A stretch of 64,000 nucleotides of DNA from Dromiciops gliroides (GCF_019393635.1 NC_057866.1:1437001-1501000); one strand, 5' to 3'. Positions 10,851-22,844 are shown, counted from the stretch's first letter. The notes: generated by a model not told the origin, from the sequence alone. Numbers and translations are program-made.

Positions 10851-11300
10851 ACCAGAGATGCTTGCAGAGGTGAAATAGACCAGATGCTACAGAGGTGAAA
10901 TCAACAAGACACGGGACAGATGGACAAGCCTTGGCACCATATTGGATCTGGGGATGGGAATGAAGAGTCAAGGATGATACTGATATTGGGAACTTGAGTG
11001 ACTGGGAAAATGGTAGTGTCCTTGACAGTGACTGGAAAATTCATCAGAGAGACAGATTGGGAAGAAAGATAATGAGTTCAGTTTAAGATGTCTATATGAC
11101 AACCAGTTTGAGATGTCCGTTGAGTCAAAGATTATTTGAGGAAGGTTTCATGGTCTTGCAGCTGCCTTAGACTGGGGAGAAAGAAGGGGAAGACATTGCA
11201 AGCAGGGCTTTGAGATGTAGCCCTCCATTCTAAAGGCTCATGGTCCAGTTGAGGTTAGATGCCCATATGGGGAATGATCAGAAGATAGTGACAGGAGGGC

Positions 11301-12576
11301 TTTAATTAAAGGCTGTGTGATATGGGGAGGGTGAGGAGTACCGGGATGTGCTGGGGCCAGACGACCAGCAAGTAGCTGGGTAGGGTAAGTGGTCAGTAAA
11401 GCAGAGCAAGGACAGGAAGGGTCATTGTCTGGGTACTCCTTAGGGAAGAGGACAAGAGGGAAGCCGGACACACCACAATTCATAGTCCAGAGAAGAACGG
11501 GAGCTTCCTGGCCACTTGGAAGTTCTTGATCCTCTCCCATGAAGATGACACAGGCTGCCCCCTTCACTGTGGGGCTCACTGATCTCTGGACAAGGGACTT
11601 ACACAGGCCAAGCCAGGCCCCAAAGGCAGCTGATGGGAAGACTGGTCAGTCCATCCACCTCCCAGGATGACTCACTGAAGATATTTCAGGAGATAGACGA
11701 CCCCAGCATAACTGTATGCAAAGAAAAGTGTTCACCATAGAGTTTAGAGAGGAGGGGAGTGGGTTTCCCAGGGTCTCATGGCTTGTAGGGCTCTAGAAAG
11801 TCACACCTCCAGGATCCAATTTCTGAATCCATTCCAGGCCTTGGAAGGAATTCTGTTTGCTGTATGATTCAGAGAAAATGCATACGTATACAAGGGTGTT
11901 TCAAATCAGTGAGACCCCACCAGAAAGTCAAATTTACTCTCCATTTGTTCTCCCTGCACTGAAGCAAAGGGCCCAGCATTTTGGGGTATTCTGCACCATT
12001 CACCACACCTCCCTCCCTGTAGCTCATGGGTCAAGGTTCTGTGTTGTCTTGGACAGAGGGTGCTCTCCCCCTCCCTGGGCCCTGACCCCCTGATCCCTCA
12101 GTGACTCCCAGTAACCCTCTAGTGAACAATGGGGAAATCTGAGCCACCTGCGTGTTTATCAAGGAAGTGGGTGAGTGATAAGATCCACAGACCAGCCCTG
12201 CCCCTTCTGTCAATATTAATCCGTGATAATTCCTGCGGGACTTGTCAGCCAAAGAGCGCTGCTGTCCCGTGGGACTTCATCTCCAGCCTCCAGCCATTTC
12301 CTTCTTCAGAGCTGAGGAAGGTAGCATGACTTCATGTGATGTTCAAATGTACAAAACCACGGTCCTTTTCCTAAGTAAAAACCTAGGCATCCCAAGTGTG
12401 GATTGGCTGCCCGATGGCTACAGGGAAGTGTGCTGCTCCTTGACAGACATACGGTGTAAATGGAGTGTTCTGCATGGGCAGAGGTCTTCCTGAGGAGGCT
12501 GGAGGGGCTCCTTGGACAGCTGTAGGTTGAGTAGGAGGTCCCTGTCCTTAGAGCCTGGGCCAAGCTTCCTTCTTTT
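11301..12576. other. Intergenic, nothing recognised
   Basis: No coding similarity or named repeat recognised across about 1.3 kb. Confidence 0.4.
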
Positions 12577-12723
12577 TTTTTTTTTTAAGTGAGGCAATTG
12601 GGGTTAAGTGACTTGCCCAGGGTCACACAGCTAGTAAGTGTTAAGGTCGGAGGCTGGATTTGAACTCAGGTCCTCCTGACTCCAGGGCCGGTGCTTTATC
12701 TACTGTGCCACCTAGCTGCCCCA
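12577..12723 (-). mobile_element. Marsupial tRNA-like SINE
   Basis: Minus-strand full copy ending CACCTAGCTGCCCC, flanked by AAGCTTCCTTCTTTT at 12562-12576 and 12724-12738. Confidence 0.95.
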
Positions 12724-14384
12724 AAGCTTCCTTCTTTTAAAAGATGGCGTGGGGGTGGATGACTCCTGCCCTACTCCACTCTGTGCCAGGGCTGCCTGAA
12801 GGCCGCAGGCTTCCCTTCTCCTCTGGACACGCTGTCAGAGACCCAGGATGGGGCCGGGCTCCCGCTGTGTTCCCATTTACATTGTCTACACCAAAGTTAG
12901 CACTGAAAGTTCAGCCAACAAGGGTGGGCCTCCAGACATTTGGGTCAAACGTCTCTCCTTCCAGCTCCCACGAGATGACATGAAGCCAGGCTCCAGTGCA
13001 ATCCCCACATTTGCATGTAAATGCACCACCGACTCCTCTGAGGGATCTGGGATAAAAATGGTGGCCACACCTGGCGGGTTGTCCTCAGGCTCCCTGGCCT
13101 GGCATTCAGCGCCACAGGAGGAGACCTGTTCAGCCAGGGATCAGGACACCAAGAGCCTCGCCTGGCCTTGGCTCGGGTCAGAAGGCCTCGCTCAGGCCTT
13201 TGCCCAGTAACTCATTTCCACTCCACAGCAGAGGAAAAGAAGGGGCCACAATCTGAGAGCCCCAAAGGCTGATAGCTCTTCCCACAGCTTCCTGAACCAT
13301 GCCCAGAGCTGGCCCGACCTGCTCTTCTCCCTTGTCCCAAAGCCACACATACTCATCCCTGCTCACACAAACTACACATGCTTACACTTGTCCATCCACA
13401 CACATGCAGACCCCTTCACATGTACACACAGTTATTCACTCCCACACATGTGCCCTAATCCATTCTTCTGTTAAGAAGGCCCAGCCCTTGAATGATTTTC
13501 AGAGGAAGTGTAGACAGAAATCTCTCAGCCTCTGAGCATGAACAGCAGAGCAGAGAAGGCCCTGAGCACATGCCCCAGTGGATGGGTTCCTCTTTCCCCA
13601 CCCTGGTGTGGCCAAGGTAGGACAGCTTGCCTGTGGCCCATAGCCCTGGGAGGGACAGCTGCTTTGCAGAAGGTCTGGCCTAGTTCTGTTTCCAGAGGGA
13701 GCTGTGAGAAGGAGTCAGGGCCCAAAGCTTCTACCAGCCCTCCCCAGAACGCCCCAGCCCTGCCACGGTGTCCAACACATCCCTCTTCCTGTCCCCAGAC
13801 ATACATCTCCACAGCCCCCCATTAGGTGGGCTGGACATTAATCCCCGATGTGGAAATGCACCAGGCTCAGGGGCGGTGCTCCAATAAGCCTCGGGAGCAG
13901 TTGGTGCTCTCTCAGCTGCTAGGCCAGTTTGGAGGCACTGGGAAGCAGGAGGAGGGTAGTGGTCAGCAGAAATAGATGGCCTCACCCCTGCCCTTTAGGC
14001 AGATTTCCAGTGAGTGCCACCCAGGAGCACTGGGGACATGGAGCGTGCAGACTGGGACGGGTTAAAAAGAAGCCAGCGTCCAGAGTGAGAAGAGCTGAGC
14101 TCAGACTCCACGCTTGCTCTCTGAGCCCCAGGGGCCCCCTCTGCACCAGAGGCATCTGGAGCCCCTTCCAGCCTCCGGCCAATCTCGGATCTCAGATCCT
14201 GTTGCTTTCTTTCCTTTGGGGTCCTAGTGCCTGCCAGGCACTTGGTGGTTTTTCCAGATCATCCTCAAGCTCCAAGATATGCCAGGCCCAGATAGGGATG
14301 AACTCATTCCTCAGCAGATAGGGAGTCAAGGCACAGGACAGGCCATTTTCAGAGGAGAAAATGCAGGCCATCGACAGCCATAGG
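12724..14384. other. Intergenic, nothing recognised
   Basis: No gene recognised. A short ACAC/CACA-rich patch lies at about 13345-13450. Confidence 0.4.
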
Positions 14385-14625
14385 AAGGATGATTACAGGC
14401 CACCAGGGAGTAGACAAGTGCACATTAAAGAAGCTCCGAGGGAGGGTCCACCCTTCGCTCACGCAACTGGCAAAGATTACGGAAGAGGAAATGACAAATG
14501 TTGGAAGGGCTGCTGGAAGACAGGCACACTACGGAGCTGTGAAGTGGTTCAGCTTTCTAGAAAGCCATTCAGAACTATGCCCCCAAAGGCAGTAATACTG
14601 CTAGGCACATACCTCGCTCAAACTC
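14385..14625 (+). mobile_element. L1 LINE fragment
   Basis: Contains GAAATGACAAATGTTGGAAG, then GGAGCTGTGAAGTGGTTCAG and GAACTATGCCCCCAAAGGCA, a decayed but recognisable mammalian L1 3' region. Confidence 0.65.
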
Positions 14626-14689
14626 CTCCTTCTTCAGAGGGGGAAACTGAGGCTGGAGCGAAGGGCAGGGGCTTGCCTGGGTCATCAAG

Positions 14690-14762
14690 GTGATAAATAT
14701 GAAGGATAGTTGGAGAGACTCAGCCTAGTTAGGCTGGAGAAGAGGAGATGAGAAAAGAGGAG
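14690..14762 (+). mobile_element. CR1/L3 LINE remnant
   Basis: AGTTGGAGAGACTCAGCCTAG followed by GGCTGGAGAAGAGGAGATGA resembles the remembered L3/CR1 3' ORF2 region. Short, so low confidence. Confidence 0.4.
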
Positions 14763-14789
14763 GGGAGGAAGGGACTGAGAGATAGAGAT

Positions 14790-14819
14790 ACACAGAGAGA
14801 GAGAGAGATGGAAAGAGGA

Positions 14820-14853
<34 letters not shown>

Positions 14854-14854
14854 T

Positions 14855-14905
<51 letters not shown>

Positions 14906-14930
14906 GGAGGGAGAGAGAGATGGAAAGAGG

Positions 14931-15018
<88 letters not shown>
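14790..15018. repeat. Duplicated compound (TG)n(AG)n microsatellite
   Basis: The cassette GAGATGGAAAGAGGATG + (TG)n + (AG)n occurs twice in a row, at about 14800-14918 and 14919-15018. Confidence 0.95.
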
Positions 15019-15021
<3 letters not shown>

Positions 15022-15869
15022 AATTAAGCTTATTTTGCTTGGTTCTTGGAGAAGAATTTTGAAGAGGTGAATTCAGATTTGATATTAGGCTTGTCTCAGA
15101 GTGGGAAGAGCTGCCCACGGATGCCCCTCTCGGGCTTAAGCAGAGACCGGAGGAGCCCTTGTCAGGGATGTCTGGGCTCCCCTGCAGGCCTTCAAGGTCC
15201 CTTCCTGTTCAGAAAATTCAGAAAAGAAGGGGCCACCATTAGAAGGTTGGCCTTCCAGCCCTCAGACTACTGCTTGGCTCCTCGCCCACTTCCTGATTCC
15301 AGGGGCCGATTGTGAGCCCCGCCAGCTCAGTCTGCCCACCCAGTTATCACAGGTGAACTGCTCAGGGGCTCCCAGAAGCCCAGGACACCTTCCCTTTGCC
15401 ACAGGGATGGTGCTCTTCGGTCAGGGGATTGGTTTGCTGTGTGAGAAGTGATTCGTGGAGGTTCCCAAAAGACCAGGGAGACTGTGTTCCCTGGGACCCT
15501 CCCCCCTTCGCCCCTCTAGCTCTGCCTGGAAGTCAGACTCCAGCCCCTGTGGCCCCGGGCTGTGACTGAGGAGCTGGTCTGGTCTCGTCCACTTCCCAGC
15601 TGGCTCCAGGCTGGACTCTCTCGCCCCACCTCGTCCCTCTCTGGCTCTACGCAGTGTCTTCTACCAGACGCTCACTCACTCATCCCCTCTGAGCTCTGTT
15701 CCCGCTTAGGGCGGTCTGCAGACTTTAGCTAAGCATCAAGGAGAGCCTCACTCCTCAGCACTTTCTCCTGGGGAGCTCTTCTTCCCAAGCGAATGCTGAG
15801 CCATCGGCCATGATGCAAGTCTAGCTAAGCGGGCCATCACCCAGCCCACATTTCTCTGACCTTTTCACA
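15019..15869. other. Intergenic, nothing recognised
   Basis: No gene or repeat family recognised. Confidence 0.4.
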
Positions 15870-16195
15870 AGCAGACTATTCAAAAAGCGCCTGCTGTGTG
15901 CAAGGCATCTTGCTGTGTACTATGGACACAGAGAAAAAGGAAACCTAAACTTTATGAAATACTTGGCTAGAAATCGATGTCCGCCTTAGCCAGGAGATCA
16001 ATCCATCAAGAAACACTGACCAAGCATTGACTAGGCACTTGCTGTGTTCTAGGCACAGTGCTAAGTGCTGGGGGTAAAAAGAGAATGTGAAAGCCGTCCC
16101 TGCCCGCACGGAGCTTCTGATGCAGTGGGGAGACAACACGCAAGCAAGAGGGACAAATTAGGTAGAGGAAGGCACCAGCCGTTGGGGGATGATGG
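15870..16195 (-). mobile_element. Two L2 LINE 3' fragments
   Basis: Antisense L2 ends at about 15870-15950 (CTGCTGTGTGCAAGGCATC) and 16012-16195 (GGCACAGTGCTAAGTGCTGG, then GGGGAGACAACACGCAAGC). They may be pieces of the same or of two insertions. Confidence 0.6.
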
Positions 16196-18225
16196 GGCTC
16201 CTCGTTCTGTGACCTGGACAAGTCACTTTGGGACAAATGGTTCCCTCCAATACAGAGATTCTCATCGTGAAGCCCTGATCTCACCACTTGGTGAGTGCCT
16301 GGTGAGGTCTGGAGACCTGCAGGGAGGACACAAGAGGCATCTGGCCTTCTGATTTCGTGAAGAAGCCCCAAGCCTGGATTTTCTGGGAAAGTCTCCCTTT
16401 GAGACCTCGATGTAAAATGATTTATAAAACTCATGAGCCACCACGGGGATGGTCATTCCCCATGTCCCAGGCCACGAGCCAAGGACTCACTTCAAAAGGA
16501 ATGTGGCTTCAGGGGAGGGGGCTGTTCTGGCTCAAAGTGCCTCCTTTCCCTGGCCCTGGTCCTTCAGAGGAGAAGGCATGTTCAGCCACGCCTCGGAGAC
16601 TGGGGCTGAGGGCTGGAAGGAACTGAATACGGGTCCGACTTCTCTCTATTGCTGAGGACGCTGAAGTCGCCCAGTAAGAATCAAAGGCACACAGGAAGTG
16701 GCAGACTCCGTGGCCATTTCGTGTCCTTTGGCAGCATTGGCCCACCCACAGGCACACGGGGCTACCCTGGGCCACTCTTTGTGCCTCCCCCAAGGTAGCT
16801 CATGGTCACCCAGCCTAGGTCTCTATTTGCCCATCCTGAAATGCTCGGGCAGAAGCATCTGGGCTCTTTTCCATCTGAAGGCTGGGAATCCCAGGGCTGA
16901 GAAGAGGCCAGGATGCCGGGCCCGATCCCGTGCAGCCTGTGGACCATCACGGAGGAGTCAAGCTTCCTCCTCAGGCATCTGCCAAAGGGAAGGAAGTTGT
17001 CCCAGGTGACAAGGGGGTGTTGCCTGGAGATTATCAGTGTTGCCCCAACTCTCCTGCTCAGCCCAGATCAAGCGGGCCCTGATAGTGACTCAGGGGCCAG
17101 GTTTCTGATGCCCAGGGTGTGTGTCCAGCAGGCAGCAAGGACAGGGACACTTGGCAAAGCCCTCGGGTCAATGCTGTGCCCCTGCCAGGAAACCCCCGCT
17201 GTGCAGCCCTGAAGCACTGAGTGAGGGGATAGGAGAAGCTGGCTTCTGGCTTTGGGAGCCTCAGGGGGTCCCGGGCATGAGCTGTGTCCGGGGCTCAGTA
17301 TGGTCTCCTTTAGTCCGGAGAACCTGCCCAGGGCGCTCTCCCCCATGTAGCATTTCTTGCCCCTGTCTTGGCAGCCCTGGAAAAAAGTGGCCCTGGAGGT
17401 CGAGCTGCTAAAGGGAACCTCCCCCCTCCCTTGGAAATGCTGCCCATTAGCACCTCAGAGAGGTATGAGCAGCTTCAGGCCAGCCCTGAGCAGGTGGTCT
17501 CAGTGGATCTATCTCAGGCCCAGCCCTATGGCCCAGAAGCCCAGGAGCTCTGGGCAGGAGGGGGACCTAGGAGGCCTCTGGGCCAATACTACCTCAAGAG
17601 TGGCCCTCACAAAAGCTCTTCTGGGGATGGAGAGCTTTCCCCCTCTTGGACAGCTGGTCGGTGCCACTCCGACAGCTTTTATGGGAGGAAGGTTTTCCTA
17701 GCATCTGCTGAAGTAAGCTTCCATCCCTGGTCCTGCTTTCTGGGGCCTAACAGAGCCAGCATCAGCCCCCCAACCCTGAACAGACTATATGGCTCCTCAT
17801 CCCTGAGTGTGACAAATGCCTCCACTTTCTCCCACAGGCCCTCCTCCTAGCCAAGCTGCTCTGAATCTTCAGGACACTGTCAAACTGACTGCAATCTTTC
17901 CTGAACTCTGCTGCCTAGAGCCCACTGGTCCTCCAGAAGGGGGCTGCCTTTATGACCGACGTAAGGCCACCTACGACTGCATTGCATTTCTTGGCTGCTC
18001 TATCACACCACTGACTTATCTTGAGTTTGTGGTCCACTACAGCCTCCAGATCCTCTTCTGCAGAAGAACTATAGTAGGGATGCTTTGTACGTGGGAAACT
18101 GATTTAATTGAACCCAATGATGAGATTACATCTATCCCAAGAACATTTCATCAGATTCTATTTGGCCCGTTATCACATGACCTGCCGAGACAGCTTTGGC
18201 TCCTTGGAGCAAAGACAATGAGGTG
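16196..18225. other. Upstream intergenic DNA, nothing recognised
   Basis: Several open frames exist, the longest at 17368-17850 and 17816-18235, but none shows a family signature or splice context I can defend. Confidence 0.4.
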
Positions 18226-18345
18226 GCAGAGTTGATGGAGGATGGGATTTAGAGTCAGAAAGACCCAGGTTTGAATTCTTCCCCATCTCCTCTCTGTGCC
18301 TCCTTTGTAAAAGGGGGATTGGGCTAGCTGACTTCAACCACTGCA
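18226..18345 (+). mobile_element. MIR-type SINE remnant
   Basis: Contains TTAGAGTCAGAAAGACCCAGG, TTTGAATTC and CCTCCTTTGTAAAAGGGGGA in the order expected of a decayed MIR. Confidence 0.5.
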
Positions 18346-18549
18346 CTACGCTAGCCCTTACAGACTCAGATGAGGCAGGACTTGTTCTTGGGTCTACAAA
18401 ACTGCTAGAAATGAATTAACTTTTGACAATTTGGACTTTACTTACCTGTGGGAGAGAGTAGACCTTCCCCCTCCCCCCAGCCCCTGTGGAGTGGAAGCTC
18501 TCTGGGTGGCAAGGGGGGGCCTGGGCCTTCTTGGCTCTCAGAGGTGCTT

Positions 18550-18645
18550 CCTAAGTGTTGGATTGGACAAACCATTCAGCGCTTCCTGTCTGCCAGGCAC
18601 CTGGGTTTGCCTGCCCTCAAGGGGCATACAGTCTGGGACCAGAGC
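18550..18645 (-). mobile_element. Possible L2 remnant
   Basis: GCTTCCTGTCTGCCAGGCACC and CCTGCCCTCAAGGGGCATAC echo the antisense L2 end. Heavily decayed. Confidence 0.35.
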
Positions 18646-19469
18646 AGACACTGTCTAGGAATGACCAGCCCCAGGATGAGTTCAGTGGGGGCCGTGGGAG
18701 GGGCACGTCCGGGGGAAGGGATGGAGGAGCTGACTGAAGGCAGGGCTGCTTGGCCAAGCAGGAGGGTGGCTGTCGGCCGGCCGGGGGTGATAGTGCAGGG
18801 GTGTGTCTGTGTGTGTGTGTGGGGTCTCGCCTGTGGGCCTGGGCTAAGGCAGTTCCTGTAAGGAGTAGCTTTGGCTAGCCGCCAAGCCTTTGTTTCCAGG
18901 TCACGGTGCTCACTACCACCTTCTGGCGCCTATTTTCATGGTGGGGGCCTGTGGACCCCCGAGCCAAGGATGGAGAGAGGAGCAGGAGCAAGCCTGCCGG
19001 GACAGTCAGCACAGATCTCTCCCTCCCTGCCAGGCCCTTGTCTTTCCTTGGAGCCCTGTTGCTGGGGAGCTGCGGGCCTGTCCAAGCTCCCTGGTGGAGG
19101 GTCCTGCCCACTGCTTTGGGGTGCCACAGGCTCGCAGTGGATCAGGCTAGTGAGCCGCCTTCAGCCACTGGGGTAATTCCCAGGCCCCACCAGAGGCTGC
19201 CCGGTGCTGTTTGAAGCCAGAATGAAGCTGATATTATCTGTGGTCTCCAGGCTGCTGGACTGAGGAGGGGAAAACCAGTCTCTGGGTGAGAGATGCTCCC
19301 CGGGCTCCACCCCCAGGTGAGAGAGGAAAGGGAAATGGGGGGATCTCCCGTCGGCTATGGACCCTCCTCCCCCTGTGCAAACATGTGTGGCCAGCCCCCA
19401 CTTCCCACCCCCAGGAGCATCCACTGTTTACCAGAGGGAGGGGCAGAGCCCCACCCTGGCCTCGCCCTC
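18646..19469. other. Proximal upstream region of MUC5AC
   Basis: GC-rich and SINE-free. A TTATCT (GATA-type site) followed by TGTGGTC (RUNX-type) lies at about 19234-19246. It probably contains promoter-proximal control elements, but none is proven by sequence. Confidence 0.35.
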
Positions 19470-19550
19470 CCAGGACACGTGAGCTGGGCTGGGGACAGAG
19501 CCAGCTTCTGGGCCTACATAAGGCTCTTCCTGGGGCAGCCACCCTTGCAG
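19470..19550 (+). promoter_or_regulatory. MUC5AC core promoter: CACGTG E-box and TATA-like box
   Basis: A TATA-like TACATAAGG lies at 19515-19523, 65-73 bp before the start codon, so transcription likely begins near 19545-19550, leaving a 5' UTR of about 40 nt. A palindromic CACGTG (19476-19481) lies just upstream, a consensus for bHLH factors such as USF and HIF-type proteins. The region 19440-19470 is C-rich with CCCCACCC and GCCCTCCC, possible Sp1/KLF sites. Function is inferred from position and sequence only. Confidence 0.65.
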
Positions 19551-19587
19551 AGGCCAGTCCTTCTCACCGTGGTGGAGCTTAGCCACC

Positions 19588-22500
19588 ATGGGCAGCGGCC
19601 GGGGGCGAGCCCTGCCCCTCTGGGCCCTCTTCCTGCTCATCTCCTCCTCCAGGCAGCATCAGCAGCAGCCAGGTAGGGCCCGCCCCCCACGCCCAGCTCC
19701 TCCAGGCTCATGGCCTCGAGGGATGTGCCTCCTCTGGAGTGTCCTTTCCATGGGTCAGAATGGCATCTGTGATGGGCCAGCCAGCCCTCCAGGAGATCCT
19801 TCCAGGCCCCCTTGTCCCGAGGCTGGGCATGCCAGGCTCCGCAGGTGGTCTCTGGGAGCTCCCTCCTTGACTCCCCAGGATGGTCAGCATGGAGGGTGGG
19901 GGACCCAGACGGGGCCCCTGGGGAGTGTCGAGGCTGAATATCTGGGTCCCCCCAATGCTCCACCCCTGCTGATTTCTTCTGCTCTCAGAAAGTGTCCACA
20001 GCCCCTCGGACGGCGGGAGCCAGAAGGAGCCCACCCTGCCTCCATCCATCCTCTCTCAGATGAGAGCTTCTGCCCCTTTTGGGAAAGTAGATTCCCACAG
20101 CTGTTCCACCTCCTATGTCCATAGACCTGGTCTGGGTGTGTGCACACAGGTGTGTGTGTGTGTGTGTGTGTGTTAGCCCTGGGGCAAGCACCCCTAACCC
20201 ATCAGCAGAAGGCCCCTCGCTCAGGGAGCTTTGGAGCTGGCTCAGCAGATCCTACCTTGGGGGTCACTTCCCCCACCCCATCTGTGTCTCCCTTGTGCCC
20301 CATCTTAGGGGCTCTGGTTGCTCCTTTGGGCTCAGCTTTCTGATGGCCCTCACTCAAGCATAGCTGGCCATGGTCCAGCCTCTCAGGGCTCTGCCTGTCC
20401 CAGTGACGGCTGGCCAGTCTCATCTCTGTCACTGTCACAGCCCCAGCTCCATATTCTCTCGATGGGGGCCTTCTGGAGACACTGGCTCCCCCTCTCCCCC
20501 AGGGAGATTAGCTGAAGGATTCAGACCCTGGAGGAGACAAGCCCGGGGCCACAGTGGGACTTGCTGGGGCCTCTATAGTCGCACCATGGAGGGGACCACC
20601 TGCTCTGGCAGACTTCCAATGGGCCAGAATGCTGGGCATTCCTCCCTCACTGCCCCTTCTTTGGGTCACCTGGTGGGGGGCTGGCACCGCCTTCCTCCCA
20701 GGTCAGAATCAGTCCTGACTCTGGCCCTGGACCAGCCTCCCTCCACCCCCAGGCCGGGGTCTTTCCTGGGACCCAGACAGGTCAATAACCTTGTCAGGAA
20801 CGGGGCATAACTGGGCCGATGGGATGGAAGGCAGGCGGTACAGGGGTCCTGCACCTGCCTGGCTCTCATTCCCATGAGGACCCCAGAGAAGAAAGGCTCA
20901 ATTTCTCCTCCTGAAACTGAGAGGGTTTCTCTGCTCAGTGGGAGAAGACAAGGGGGCAGTGATGAGATGGCACGGAAGAGGGGGAGGAGCTTCAGATTCT
21001 GGCTGTCCCTGTCTGGGCAGGTAGTGAGCTCCCTGTCCCTGGAGGGGTCTCCAAGCAGAGGCTGGATGGCCACTCATTAGGAAGGTGAAGGGAGAAGGCC
21101 TGGGTTTGAATCCCACTGTCTCACACTATTTGGGACCTGCCATGTTCTGGCTCTGTCCCATCTGAAAAAGAGGCAGGTCTATTCTGGCCTCTGATGGCCC
21201 CGTGGGGCCCTGCCTGGCTGGCTGTGCACCCCAGTGTGTCCGGGAAGCAGAGGTCAGAGGCCAGCCCGTGGCTTGGCCTGTTTGGCACCAGCTCAGCCAA
21301 GGCAGGAGAAGCAGTGAGCCTCTGCTTCTGGTCAGAACAGGCATTTCAGCAGTGCTGGGAAGAGAGCAAGCCCTGATTAATCACCTACTGTGTGCCAAGC
21401 ACTGTGCTGAGCAAATGACTTCTCATTAAGTACTCTAGCCCATAGGACAGAGAAGAGAGTCAGAGTCAGAAGGGACCTCAGAACAGAAAAGGTTGGAACA
21501 GAAAACATCAGAGCTGTGGAGGATCCTAAGACACAGAACATGGAACATCAGAGCTGTGCAGGACCCTAGAACACAGAACATGGAACATCAGAGCTGGGAG
21601 GGGCCTTAGAACACAGAACACGGAATGTCAAGGCTGGGAGGGACCCTAGAACACAGAACATGGAATGTCAGAGCTGTGCAGGATCCTAAAACACAGAACA
21701 CAGAATGTCAAGGGTGGAAGGGATCTTTGAGAACAATGGAGCTGAGAAGGACCTTAGAATGCAGAATGCAGGCAGGGAAAGGCTGGCCTGTAGACAGGCG
21801 GCAGATTTGTGGCAGAGCCTGCATCAGCCAGCATGGAGGTCAGAGAGGGTCCTAGATCTTGGGGGCCTGGGCCCCATTTTTCACTGGCCCGGTGGCTTGC
21901 ACAGAGCAGCCTCTGCCCCAGTGGGGGGGCAGCTGGCCTTTCCTGCCCCCCCCCCCCGCCCTGCCCCGGCCCTCACTCGTGGCTCTCACTCTCCATTTCC
22001 AGAGGCTGTGCTCTGGCCTGTGGGAATCGATGCCTTGGCCTCTTGGAGCCAATCTAATGATGTTTGTCCCAGCTGAGTTTGAGGTGGGAGGGGAGGTCCA
22101 GGGAAGGACCCTGAGAGCTCCTGTGGGGAGACCAGATCTGCTGGAAGCTCTGCTACTTCTGACACATGTGGCCTTGGACAGGTCACCTGCCTCGTGGGCC
22201 TCGGTTGGGCTCCTGCCCACTGGGACCCCACTGAAGGAAGGTTCCTTGTCTCTTGGACTGTAGGGCAGGCTCAGTACCATGCAGCAGAAGCCAGGCATGG
22301 TCACCAGGCAGCTCTTCAGGAGCCGCATGGTGAGTGGCCAGGGACCCTCTCCAGGCTGTGCCCAAGCCACAGCAAAGGCTGGCTTCTCTCTCTCTGCTGC
22401 CTGCTGCCTGGGGAGCTGCCCAGCTCCAGACATGAGCCTGGGGTGGTTGAGGGAGGTAGGGAGGCAGACAGTGGAGGCCCAGCTGCCTCATCGGGGGAGA

Positions 22501-22844
22501 TGGGGTCAAAGAACCAACCAGCATCTAAGCCCTGCCCCTCTGCACTGCCTTGGGGCAGTGGCCTTGGCTGGGCCCCTTAGTGGGACTGGGGACCCTTGAA
22601 GCAATTCCAGGACAGCTGGGTGTGTGTGGGCACGTCCGGTATGAGCTGAGGGCTGACCCCACCAGAGAACCCCCACCCTCAGCATGGCACATGCGTGTGA
22701 TGTATGATGTGTGTGTGTGTGTGCATGCACATGCCATGGGTGGCCTGTGACCCCACACAGACAGGGCCTCTCTTTCCCCAGCTTCCTCAGGCAGCCTGCT
22801 CGGAGTCACCATGCCAGTGATGACCACCATCTCATCCATAAGGA
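19588..22844 (+). CDS. MUC5AC: MUC5AC exons 1-3: signal peptide and N-terminal leader
   Basis: Exon 1 is 19588-19672. It starts at an ATG in the strong context GCCACCATGG and encodes an arginine-containing n-region followed by a hydrophobic core ([14 protein letters not shown]), a typical secretory signal. Exon 2 is 19989-20129 (alternative donor giving 20135); both ends keep phase 1. It encodes a Ser/Pro-rich leader poorly conserved with the human one, so it is supported mainly by the phase match and a good acceptor. Exon 3 is 22782-22844 and encodes [20 protein letters not shown], placed like the human segment ending SLRTIPVVRA. Exons 2 and 3 are both multiples of three nucleotides, so skipping either would keep the frame. 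Confidence 0.75.

Larger units (their letters stand above)
10160..11300 (-). mobile_element. L2 LINE, long antisense fragment with nested SINEs
   Basis: Antisense L2-type landmarks run through this block: CACAAAGAAAGGCAAAAAGAC near 10188, GGGTTTTAAAAGTCAAGTAG near 10615, AAGGATGATACTGATATTGGG near 10970, and GATGTCTATATGACAACCAG near 11085. It is interrupted by a SINE at 10636-10783 and a SINE fragment at 10797-10850. Confidence 0.65.

Noticed and set aside
14729-15118. [10 protein letters not shown] minus-strand frame
   Set aside because: Created by the compound TG/AG microsatellite.
17368-18235. Overlapping plus-strand frames of 160 and 139 codons
   Set aside because: No domain signature, no conserved motif and no convincing splice partners; length is within chance for GC-rich DNA.
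1-19500. 3' end of MUC2 expected upstream
   Set aside because: No cystine-knot, VWC or D4-like exon pattern was found upstream; it probably lies outside the window.
21480-21735. Regular 40-bp repeats considered as a CRISPR array
   Set aside because: Units are continuous with no unique spacers, and the genome is mammalian; it is a minisatellite.
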